Assembly (NCBI RefSeq): GCF_000014065.1
Contig: NC_008044.1
Location: 147,501 to 211,500 of the forward strand
Source of the DNA: Ruegeria sp. TM1040
GTDB taxonomy: Bacteria > Pseudomonadota > Alphaproteobacteria > Rhodobacterales > Rhodobacteraceae
Reading direction: 5' to 3'
Length of the DNA stretch: 64,000 nt
The position numbers and the translations under genes are program-made. Shown piece by piece: positions 1 through 9,342 of the stretch. The stretch's first letter is position 1. The number at the start of each line of letters is the position of its first letter. Under the pieces are notes generated by a model. It saw only the letters and a program-made list of their open reading frames with translations. It was not told the origin of the DNA and searched no databases.

Positions 1-2653
<2,653 letters not shown>

Positions 2654-2710
2654 TGATCCAGTAAAAGACAGCCAAAAACCAAAAAGCAAAAACAAAACTT
2701 GGACAACTCG

Positions 2711-2765
2711 TTGACCCTCATAAAGGGGTCAACACGTTGATGATGAAAATCATCAACACGTTGAT
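2711..2765 (+). repeat. 23S-5S spacer hairpins with a 13-base direct repeat
   Basis: The 23S-5S spacer holds two hairpins. The first pairs TTGACC at 2711 with GGTCAA ending at 2732. The second is a perfect 9-bp stem, GTTGATGAT (2736-2744) with ATCATCAAC (2749-2757), closed by a GAAA tetraloop. The sequence TCAACACGTTGAT occurs twice, at 2729-2741 and 2753-2765. The likely role is pre-rRNA processing (RNase III type), which is inferred from position only. The rest of the spacer shows nothing gene-like. Confidence 0.6.
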
Positions 2766-2896
2766 AAAACTGAAATGAAGCAGAACATACATGTTCTGTG
2801 ACATAACTCAGGTGTGGCCACGCGATTTGCCTCCGGCATATCGCTTCCGGCCACCGTCTGAACTCGCTTCGCGAGTGCAGCTTTGGGTTCTTATTC

Positions 2897-3014
2897 GGTT
2901 TGGTGGCCAAAGCACAAGCGAAACACCCGGTCCCTTCCCGAACCCGGAAGTTAAGCGCTGTTGCGCCGATGGTACTGCATCTTAAGGTGTGGGAGAGTAG
3001 GGCACCGCCAAACC
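2897..3014 (+). rRNA. rrf: 5S ribosomal RNA
   Basis: A 118-base 5S rRNA. The 5' end GGTTTGGTGGCC pairs with the 3' end GGCACCGCCAAACC to form helix I. Between them lie the conserved loop core CCGAACCCGGAAGTTAAGC and the GGGAGAGTAGG segment of helix IV/V. It follows the 23S gene and precedes tRNA-fMet, the usual order for Rhodobacterales rrn operons. Confidence 0.96.
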
Positions 3015-3064
3015 TAATAAGAACCCAAATAAATCCTCTCTAAACAAAAAAACAAAACAAACAA

Positions 3065-3141
<77 letters not shown>

Positions 3142-3170
3142 AATCAAATACATGATTACAACAAACTAAA

Positions 3171-3186
3171 CCTCGCATCCGCGGGG
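3171..3186 (-). terminator. Weak terminator-like hairpin after the stressosome operon
   Basis: A six-pair stem (one G-T pair) with a four-base loop. Read on the minus strand it is followed by the T-rich tract TTTAGTTTGTTGT, 40 bases past the response-regulator stop. It could also help end the rRNA operon on the plus strand, where four A follow it. The weak stem keeps confidence low. Confidence 0.35.
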
Positions 3187-3225
3187 AAAATCGCGTTCGA
3201 GAAAACGAAAAACAACGCACAAGGG

Positions 3226-3612
3226 TCACGAGAACTCGGAAACAAGTTGGTCCAGCATATCTCGTCCCAAGGGCTTCGACAGAAACCAGCCGACTGACGC
3301 AAATGACTCAGCCTTGCGTGCATCCGCGGGATTGCTTGACGTCGTCAAAAGAGCAACTTTGACTGGCGGTTGCGCCTGGCTCAACTTCTCATCGACAATC
3401 TCCAGGAACTCAAAGCCGTTCATTCGGGGCATGTTGATGTCCAGAAGAATAAGCTCCGGTAGCCTGTCACACCGCTCAAGCTCCTCAATCGCCGACTCGG
3501 CATAAGAGTAGAGTTCGAGCGAATTGACCTTGCCAGAGCGCTCGACCACACGCTGAAGCATCTTGCGGTCCAACATGTCGTCGTCGATTGCATAGATCTT
3601 GGTTAATGCCAT
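3226..3612 (-). CDS. Stand-alone receiver-domain response regulator, last gene of the stressosome operon
   Basis: A 128-residue CheY-like protein made of one receiver domain with no output domain. The acidic pocket D10-D12, the phosphoacceptor D58 in LLLDINMPRMNG, T90/T91 and the conserved K113 (SKP) are all present, so it should accept phosphate. Its start overlaps the end of the upstream histidine kinase gene by 10 bases, which makes that kinase the obvious donor. The lack of an effector domain means the signal must pass by protein-protein contact or to a phosphotransfer protein outside the window. Receivers of this kind often pair with kinases of the phytochrome or stress type. Its target is unknown. 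Confidence 0.93.
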   Translation of the reverse strand: MALTKIYAIDDDMLDRKMLQRVVERSGKVNSLELYSYAESAIEELERCDRLPELILLDINMPRMNGFEFLEIVDEKLSQAQPPVKVALLTTSSNPADARKAESFASVGWFLSKPLGRDMLDQLVSEFS

Positions 3613-4778
3613 GTATCAACCTCCTCGCTTTCGATAGAGAAGCTGAATATAGTCCCTTGCCCCTCGACGGATTCGACTTCGATGTCACTGTTATGATTAT
3701 TTGCCACGCGTTTACATAATGCTAACCCAATGCCGGATCCTTCAAAATCGCTGTAAGTGTGAAGCCTTGTGAACAGGTTAAAAATCCGGGCATGGCAGTC
3801 TGGTGGCATGCCGATGCCGTTGTCGGCAATCGAAATCAAAACCCGGCCAGTCTCTGCGGTGGGTCCCGCTGAGATCTCGACCCTTAAGGGGCGAGAGGCA
3901 TCGCGGTAGGTCAGTGCGTTTGATAGGAAATTTCGCAGCATGATAGCCAGTTGAAACGCGCTTCCGCGCACGACCGGGAGATGGGAGCATGAGATATCGG
4001 CTTGTGCTTCGTCGATCGCGTGGCGCATGTCAGACAGGGCGTCTTGGCACAGTTGGCTCATGTCGACCAATTCCCGTTCAAGCGTGTTTCCAACGACTTG
4101 CGAGTATTGCAATACATCATCGATCAGACGCTTCATGCGCTCTGCTGTCAGCGATGCATCCGATACGAGGTCTGCGCATTCGGATTCGCTGTCTGGTGGC
4201 AGTTCCTCTCGGATAGCATCAAGAAGCATGCCTATCGTGTTGATCGGAGATTTGAGGTCATGAGACAGCGCGTAGGAAAACTCTGATGTCTCCTTGTTGG
4301 TCTGGAGGAGCAAGCGATTGGACTGCTCCAGCTCCTCCGCCCTCTCTCGCAACTCTGCGGTGCGTTGGCGAACTTGAATGTCGAGGTCGCTGCGTTGTCG
4401 AGACAGCTCAAAGGTGGCGGCGCGCAGATCTTCCTCTATGCGCCGTCGCTCTGTGACTTCTTCTTTGAGGCGCGCAACATTGTTTTGGTACCCATGGATG
4501 GCCATATCGAACACTGAGACCCCTTCGAGATAAAAGTCCAATGCGCGTTCATAAAGATTGTTCCCCGGACCGGATTGCTCGAGAAGCTTGAAAAATGCTG
4601 CATGATGGAGACACGCAAAAACTGCGAGGGTCATGCTGGCAGCAAGACCTTCCCGGGCAAAGGCATATGCTTCGATCAAAGCCTCCTCGGAGCCGGTGTT
4701 GCAATATGTCACAAAAGCGGTTTCGTATTGTTCGGCCCAGGCCTCTGTGACCTCACTCTCGAGCATCGACATTGTCAT
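3603..4778 (-). CDS. Sensor histidine kinase with an RsbU-like N-terminal domain
   Basis: A 391-residue soluble kinase with no membrane segment. Residues about 5-100 resemble the N-terminal domain of the phosphatase RsbU, which binds RsbT in Bacillus; the segment EGVSVFDMAIHGYQ matches the family's C-terminal helix pattern. A coiled coil (about 100-165) leads into HisKA with phosphoacceptor H173 (SHDLKSP). The ATPase follows, with N283/N287 (LRNFLSNA), DNGIGM at 319 and GSGIGLAL at 347. It overlaps the rsbX-like gene by 4 bases and the receiver gene by 10. RsbT is therefore likely to switch this kinase on, in place of an RsbU phosphatase; that is inference. A strong AGGAGG precedes three in-frame ATGs, and the second (4772) or third (4766) may be the true start. 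Confidence 0.92.
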   Translation of the reverse strand: MTMSMLESEVTEAWAEQYETAFVTYCNTGSEEALIEAYAFAREGLAASMTLAVFACLHHAAFFKLLEQSGPGNNLYERALDFYLEGVSVFDMAIHGYQNNVARLKEEVTERRRIEEDLRAATFELSRQRSDLDIQVRQRTAELRERAEELEQSNRLLLQTNKETSEFSYALSHDLKSPINTIGMLLDAIREELPPDSESECADLVSDASLTAERMKRLIDDVLQYSQVVGNTLERELVDMSQLCQDALSDMRHAIDEAQADISCSHLPVVRGSAFQLAIMLRNFLSNALTYRDASRPLRVEISAGPTAETGRVLISIADNGIGMPPDCHARIFNLFTRLHTYSDFEGSGIGLALCKRVANNHNSDIEVESVEGQGTIFSFSIESEEVDTWH

Positions 4779-5419
4779 GTCCCCTCCTGTGTCCAGGAGA
4801 AGGTCGCCAACGTCCGATCATCATTGTCACGGCCGAAGTCATTGAAGCAGCTATCGGCAAACTCACGCGGGGCTTGGTCATTGGGGTGTCTTTCACGAAA
4901 CTTGCGAGAAACGCCATCGGTACAAAGTGCGAGCATGGACGTGGGCGGCCATGCATGTTGTTGCGGTGTGATTCCGGTGAAATAGTGACCGAGGGTGCCA
5001 CCCCGCTGCATCATGCTGATCGTACGACTGCTGGTGGGTTCGGTGGGATAGATACAGCCCTCAATGTCGCCGACAGCGGCCCATTCCAGAAAGCCCTGGC
5101 CCAAGAAAAACTTGACCAGGCCCAGAGCAGCGCCGCGCGTACTGGTAAGCTGCGTGTGACAGGTTTCAAACAATGACGGCAAATCCATGTCATCCGACGC
5201 GGCAAGGATCCGGAGGCATGCGCTGGAGGCGTCATGCGCCAACTGACCACTCCCAACGCCATCGGCCAACGCAAAGAGCAGCGTGTCCTCGTCGCGTTTT
5301 AACAGGTAGCCGTCCCCATTCAATGCGCCATCGGTTTTGGTGGCCTGCGCGATGCACCAATGCAAAGACGCGGCCCTGGTCGTGGCATGAATCACGCCAT
5401 CGGTCAGATGCGAAGCCAT
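4775..5419 (-). CDS. rsbX: RsbX-like PP2C/SpoIIE-type serine phosphatase
   Basis: A 214-residue single-domain phosphatase of the PP2C/SpoIIE fold. Metal-binding aspartates are visible in NGDGYL (D36), ALADGVGSG (D53), AVGDIEG, LCTDGVS and the C-terminal DDRTLATF. In Bacillus, RsbX resets the stressosome by removing phosphate from RsbR and RsbS. The gene sits between rsbT and the kinase, overlapping rsbT by 16 bases and the kinase by 4, which supports the same feedback role here. The assignment rests on family pattern and context. Confidence 0.88.
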   Translation of the reverse strand: MASHLTDGVIHATTRAASLHWCIAQATKTDGALNGDGYLLKRDEDTLLFALADGVGSGQLAHDASSACLRILAASDDMDLPSLFETCHTQLTSTRGAALGLVKFFLGQGFLEWAAVGDIEGCIYPTEPTSSRTISMMQRGGTLGHYFTGITPQQHAWPPTSMLALCTDGVSRKFRERHPNDQAPREFADSCFNDFGRDNDDRTLATFSWTQEGT

Positions 5420-5826
5420 TTTACCGCCGTCACCGTAACACCGTCTCCGGGCGCGGATTGCAGCTGAAATTCGTCGACAATCCGTTTTGTCCCCGGCAAG
5501 CCCAAGCCGAGACTATTACCCGTAGAAAAGCCATCAATCATGGCGGACTCTATGTCCGCAATACCCGGTCCCTCGTCATGAGCCACAACCTGAATGCCCA
5601 CGTACCCTGGCTTTTGAAGTTTTCCGAGCTCGATCCCTCCCTTTCCGGCATAGTTTACGATGTTGCGCGCCAACTCGGATATCGCGGTGGCGATGAGCGC
5701 CTGATCGGGGCGCGAAAACCCCATCTCAGCCGCCATCTTGCGCCCATTGCTGCGCGCGGTGACCACGTCGCGATCATCCTCGATCTCCAACTGAACCAGG
5801 TCAGTTTCGGTGAGAATGGCGTTCAT
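5404..5826 (-). CDS. rsbT: RsbT-like serine kinase (switch protein of the stressosome)
   Basis: A 140-residue GHKL-fold kinase. The N box ELARNIVNYAG has the metal-binding N55, G1 is DEGPGI (D84) and G2 is SLGLGLPG, all matching RsbT rather than RsbW. In the known system RsbT phosphorylates RsbR and RsbS under stress, leaves the complex and activates RsbU. Its start overlaps the rsbS stop by four bases (ATGA), so the two are likely to be translationally coupled. Here its downstream partner is probably the kinase encoded two genes later. Confidence 0.93.
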   Translation of the reverse strand: MNAILTETDLVQLEIEDDRDVVTARSNGRKMAAEMGFSRPDQALIATAISELARNIVNYAGKGGIELGKLQKPGYVGIQVVAHDEGPGIADIESAMIDGFSTGNSLGLGLPGTKRIVDEFQLQSAPGDGVTVTAVKWLRI

Positions 5827-6179
5827 GGTCTGGCTTTCAGAAGTTCGATGCCATGGTCGAGATCAAGTGCTGTTGGCACGCCTTCTAGCGACAGGCCCAG
5901 GAGAACCATGGCCATGGCCACTTCGGGCTGAATGCCAACAATGACCATTTGGGCTCCTCTCAAGCGGACCGCTGCCGCGATTTCGGACAGTGTTCTTGTT
6001 CCAAAGCTATCGAGGACGTCAAGCAAGCTGACATCGACGATAACGTTTCGCGCCTTCTTGGCGGCGACCTCATCCAGAATACGGGCCTGCAGATCAAGGA
6101 TCTCACTATCTGACAACTCCTCCTGGATCGAGGCGATGAGCAACTCTCCTTGACTGAGGATCGGGACACGCAATGCCAT
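5823..6179 (-). CDS. rsbS: RsbS-like STAS-domain stressosome scaffold
   Basis: A 118-residue protein made of a single STAS domain. The expected phosphoserine is S58 in DVLDSFGTRTL, equivalent to S59 of Bacillus RsbS. RsbS and the RsbR STAS domains form the core that holds RsbT. It begins two bases after the rsbR stop and overlaps rsbT by four bases. The length and phosphosite fit the family well. Confidence 0.93.
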   Translation of the reverse strand: MALRVPILSQGELLIASIQEELSDSEILDLQARILDEVAAKKARNVIVDVSLLDVLDSFGTRTLSEIAAAVRLRGAQMVIVGIQPEVAMAMVLLGLSLEGVPTALDLDHGIELLKARP

Positions 6180-6181
6180 CT

Positions 6182-7078
6182 TTAGCCGTCCAAAAGCGCT
6201 TCTGCCGTTTCGATCCCACGCTGAAGGTCGCCGGCTGGGTTCAGGGTTTCACCGGTGACGCCGAGCTTCACGAGGGATTGAGCGACATCCGAACTTATGC
6301 CCGTCAGGACGGAATGTGCGCCCATCAGGCGGGCAGCGCCCATGGATTGAATCAGGTGGTTTGCAACAGCGCTGTCGACGGCGGGGACGCCCGTTATGTC
6401 GAGCACCACCGCGCGAGCGCCGACCTTGCTGATTTCGTCCAGCATGCGAGACGTCAGTAGTCTGGCACGGTGGCTGTCGAGGGTACCGACGACCGGCACC
6501 AGAAGAAGGCCCTCGCGCATCTTGAGCACCGGTACCGGCAGTTCGCTGATTTCCCGTTCCCGATCCTCAATGGTCTGTTCCCGAGCCTTGGCAAAGGCCT
6601 CAATTGTCAAAGACTTGTGGCACGCTGCAATCCTGTGAAGCGACAAAAAGATCTCAATCGCTTCATCTTTGTTTTTTGCTTCCCTTTTTACGATGTCACA
6701 AATCCTATCGTAAAAATAGGAATAAGCGCCCATGTAAAAACTTGGGGAAACGCCAAATCGCTCGTTGAAAATGCCAGCATTCTTTCGCGTTTGGAAATAA
6801 TCTTCGCCCAATCCGGCGTCCATAAGCTCAAGGAAGTGCCTTTTTTGCTCTTCTTTTATGAGCTCAAGGCTGTTTTTGTCCTGTATTTTCAACGCCGAAT
6901 GATCAAAGCCGCCAGCGCGTTCATAAAAGTCGTTGATAATCTCATCAATATTATCGCGCACGAGAGGTTCGAGCGCAGATACGCGGGTGCGATCTTCAGC
7001 CGATACATCAAACCAGCCAAATGCATCATTCATTCCAGTGGTGTCTTCGGAAATCGTGGACGAAATAATCTGTGACAT
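6182..7078 (-). CDS. rsbR: RsbR-type stressosome sensor: globin-fold domain plus STAS domain
   Basis: A 298-residue protein and the first gene of the operon. Residues about 15-165 read as a globin-coupled-sensor fold and the C-terminal 115 residues as a STAS domain. Where haem-binding sensors carry the proximal histidine (pattern IGxxHxRIGL), this protein has AGIFNERFGV with N105, so haem ligation there looks lost, as in the haem-free Bacillus RsbR. The two positions phosphorylated as threonine in Bacillus RsbR appear to be serine here (GTLDSHRA and PAVDSAVA). A good TGAGGTCGCT ribosome site precedes the ATG. Confidence 0.9.
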   Translation of the reverse strand: MSQIISSTISEDTTGMNDAFGWFDVSAEDRTRVSALEPLVRDNIDEIINDFYERAGGFDHSALKIQDKNSLELIKEEQKRHFLELMDAGLGEDYFQTRKNAGIFNERFGVSPSFYMGAYSYFYDRICDIVKREAKNKDEAIEIFLSLHRIAACHKSLTIEAFAKAREQTIEDREREISELPVPVLKMREGLLLVPVVGTLDSHRARLLTSRMLDEISKVGARAVVLDITGVPAVDSAVANHLIQSMGAARLMGAHSVLTGISSDVAQSLVKLGVTGETLNPAGDLQRGIETAEALLDG

Positions 7079-7241
7079 ACAGCGACCTCATATCGTTGCC
7101 CCAATATTATGAAGTGTTCCTTATATTTGAGTAAACGACTCTTGAGGATGCTATTCAATCAATAGTTGTTTGATGCGGCGTGGATTTTCTGAATGAGCTT
7201 TTGGAGAGACTGTTTTTAAATGGCAGACTGTACCGCGATGA

Positions 7242-7270
7242 CACTGCCCTGACGCATGCGGCGGGCAGTG
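7242..7270. repeat. Inverted repeat between rsbR and the DUF6880 gene
   Basis: CACTGCCC at 7242-7249 is matched by GGGCAGTG at 7263-7270 with GCATGC in the loop. It lies 40 bases past the end of the DUF6880 gene, upstream of the rsbR promoter region (7079-7240). There is no T-run on either strand, so this may be a 3'-stabilising hairpin rather than a classical terminator. The 231-base gap otherwise holds AT-rich sequence likely to include the rsbR promoter. Confidence 0.35.
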
Positions 7271-7309
7271 GGGCGCAGCATGCATAACCTTCTATGAGGC
7301 TGGGCGTAT

Positions 7310-8734
7310 CTAACTCAGCCGCCCCCAAAAGCCCGATTTGCGCGCATGTGCTTTTTGCAAGTCGCGCAGATACGCGCCATGGGGCGGGTGGCCCCTGTAA
7401 TCTGAAATCTGGGCGTCCTCCGTTTCACAGGCGGTCAGTTGACGCGCCGCATGGCGATAGCGCGCAGCGCGCGCCTCGGAGAGCGTGTCATCAATCATCG
7501 CGCGCCACAGAAGCACCGCCGGCAGGGGGAACTCCGCACGAAGCGCTTCGGCAAGCGGCGCAAGGCACGTAAAGGTCTCGCCATCGATCTCAGGATGGCG
7601 TGCCAGGATCAGTTCTGAGGCCAAGCTGAGATCGGGGGCATCAAGGCAATAGCCCAGGGCGACTTCGATGGGAGCAAAGGTGAGTACATGTTGACGTGCC
7701 TGCTCTGCGGCTTCGATGTCGTCAAAATCGGGCAGGCGCTTCAGGTATTGCCGCAACGCGCGGGGGCAGAGCCGTCTCTCGAACCGGGCCCAAAGGGCAG
7801 ACCTCAGATCCTCCTGCCGCCCCAGCGCCTCAAGGCAGGCAAAATGCGCGTCGTCCAGATCCGCTTTGTCGTGCCAGAGATCACCATTTGGCAAAGCCTG
7901 TTCGATGAGAGCCAGTGCTTCCTCCGCACGCCCCGCATCGAGCAATCGCGCGCTTGCTTCGGGTGCAATCGCATCTTGCGTGAGCTCCTCGGGTGCATAA
8001 TGCGAGAGCCAGGCGTCCACATCGCCTCTCAGGTCAGCAATATCCAGCAAAAGCATCTCGCTGGCACGGTCGCGCGCGTTGCGCGCGCGGTCTTCGCGCT
8101 GTTGCGGATCGGTGATATAACCAAACAACAAGAGATCCGCGTCCGACAGAGGGGCTTCTCGTGCGCGCTCGGCGAGGGTCTCCAACCGCGCCAGTCCACT
8201 TCCTCCCAAAGCTTCTGCAAGCGCCTCTACGGTTGTATCAAACACGCCGTATGAATCTGTTGAGACAGCCTCGAAAATATCATCAGCCAAGGCAACAGGG
8301 TCACGGGTAAGCGACGACGAGAGACGCGTGACTGCCGCCATTGCCTCCTGCATGACGTTGGCAATCACGCCCTGACTATCGTCGGTGCGATCAAGGATAT
8401 CATTCGCCAAGTGTAGCTGCGCCCACAGAAGATCAAACGCGAGGTCCGGCGCGTGCGGTGCAATCCTGGCTTCGATCAGTTGGGTGTGGTTCGCAAGTTC
8501 CTTGGCGAGGGTCTTTTGTGTCTTGCGCGAGATAAAACTGCGCGCCCGCCGGATCGAGGCAAAGCGTTTGCGCACATCGGCGGCAACCGTTTCGGGACCT
8601 TGATTGGCGGCGAGGGCCATCCGCACGCGCCTCTGCCGCGCTGCGTCTCCTTTGACGCTCTCTAGCAGAAGATCCGCGAGCATCTCGGCTCCCAGTGCTA
8701 CAAGGTTGTTTTTATTCAATGTTTTGCCAGCCAT
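7310..8734 (-). CDS. DUF6880 family protein of unknown function
   Basis: A 474-residue soluble, helix-rich protein. The N-terminus MAGKTLNKNNLVALGAEMLADLL matches the opening of DUF6880 proteins common in Rhodobacteraceae, and the body looks like alpha-helical repeats (many LA/EAL segments) of a TPR- or HEAT-like kind. The start at 8734 was chosen because GGAGGTGGGG lies just upstream; a longer frame to 8950 runs through the neighbouring terminator and is not credible. No catalytic motif was recognised. It is separately transcribed from the gene upstream, which has its own terminator. Confidence 0.8.
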   Translation of the reverse strand: MAGKTLNKNNLVALGAEMLADLLLESVKGDAARQRRVRMALAANQGPETVAADVRKRFASIRRARSFISRKTQKTLAKELANHTQLIEARIAPHAPDLAFDLLWAQLHLANDILDRTDDSQGVIANVMQEAMAAVTRLSSSLTRDPVALADDIFEAVSTDSYGVFDTTVEALAEALGGSGLARLETLAERAREAPLSDADLLLFGYITDPQQREDRARNARDRASEMLLLDIADLRGDVDAWLSHYAPEELTQDAIAPEASARLLDAGRAEEALALIEQALPNGDLWHDKADLDDAHFACLEALGRQEDLRSALWARFERRLCPRALRQYLKRLPDFDDIEAAEQARQHVLTFAPIEVALGYCLDAPDLSLASELILARHPEIDGETFTCLAPLAEALRAEFPLPAVLLWRAMIDDTLSEARAARYRHAARQLTACETEDAQISDYRGHPPHGAYLRDLQKAHARKSGFWGRLS

Positions 8735-8757
8735 GCGGACCCCACCTCCAGATATGG

Positions 8758-8780
8758 AAAAAGCGCCCGTGGGGCGCTTT
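8758..8780 (-). terminator. Rho-independent terminator of the NDUFS4-like gene
   Basis: AAAGCGCCC pairs with GGGCGCTTT across a short loop. On the minus strand the stem is followed by a run of T (five A at 8758-8762 on the plus strand). It lies 55 bases past the NDUFS4-like stop and just before the DUF6880 ribosome site. Confidence 0.8.
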
Positions 8781-8834
8781 GTTGTTTGGATCTGACGGCA
8801 CCTCAAGAAGGAGCGTGCTCTGTCTTTGAGGGAC

Positions 8835-9146
8835 TTAGTGCGTCCAAGGGCCGCGTCTATTGGTGGCGAAGTTTTCTCCGTAACCACCTGCCCGCAGATT
8901 AGGCTTGCGGGTCTTGGGCTCGTGTACTTCAACTTCGATGCCGTGGTCATCGGCGTATTCCAGTGCCTCTTCCTTGGTATCGAATTTGAGACGCACCTGG
9001 CTCTGGGTGTCGGAGGACGACGTCCAGCCCATCAGCGGATCCACCTCGCGCGCATCCGCAGGGGCGTATTCCAGCACCCATTTCCGCGTCTTGGCCATAC
9101 CAGAGGTCATGGCGTTTCGAGCTGGCCGGTAAATCCGCGCACGCAT
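8835..9146 (-). CDS. NDUFS4-like accessory subunit of respiratory complex I
   Basis: A 103-residue protein of the ETC complex I conserved-region (NDUFS4) family, a supernumerary subunit of NADH:ubiquinone oxidoreductase in alphaproteobacteria and mitochondria. Family features seen are [15 protein letters not shown] at the start, KWVLEY, the [15 protein letters not shown] core and [18 protein letters not shown] at the C-terminus. The start at 9146 follows TGAGGAGAC; a start ten residues earlier is possible but has no ribosome site. It is divergent from uvrB and far from any nuo operon, as is usual for this gene. Confidence 0.93.
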   Translation of the reverse strand: MRARIYRPARNAMTSGMAKTRKWVLEYAPADAREVDPLMGWTSSSDTQSQVRLKFDTKEEALEYADDHGIEVEVHEPKTRKPNLRAGGYGENFATNRRGPWTH

Positions 9147-9293
9147 GGCTGTCTCCTCAAGAAGATTCCTTTGCATCTATATGCGACGGATGATGGGGCG
9201 CGGCAAGGTCGCAAATATCGCTCATTTAACAGAGGTTGTATGTCGGCCACCCTGCCGGGAGAAGCAGGGATGTTTGACTTGTCCCTTGAAGTG

Positions 9294-9308
9294 GAACAAA
9301 AACGGACC
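9294..9308. promoter_or_regulatory. Possible LexA (SOS) operator upstream of uvrB, one mismatch
   Basis: GAAC-N7-GACC differs by one base from GAAC-N7-GAAC, the reverse of the alphaproteobacterial SOS box GTTC-N7-GTTC. It lies 35 bases before the uvrB start and downstream of a TTGACT hexamer at 9275. SOS control of uvrB is common in bacteria, but a one-mismatch site is weak evidence. Confidence 0.3.
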
Positions 9309-9342
9309 AAACTCTGTCTGCGTGCCCGACAAGGAGTCGCCG

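Noticed and set aside
8735-8950. A 72-residue N-terminal extension of the DUF6880 protein.
   Set aside because: It runs through the terminator of the neighbouring gene and lacks a ribosome site, whereas the ATG at 8734 has a strong one.
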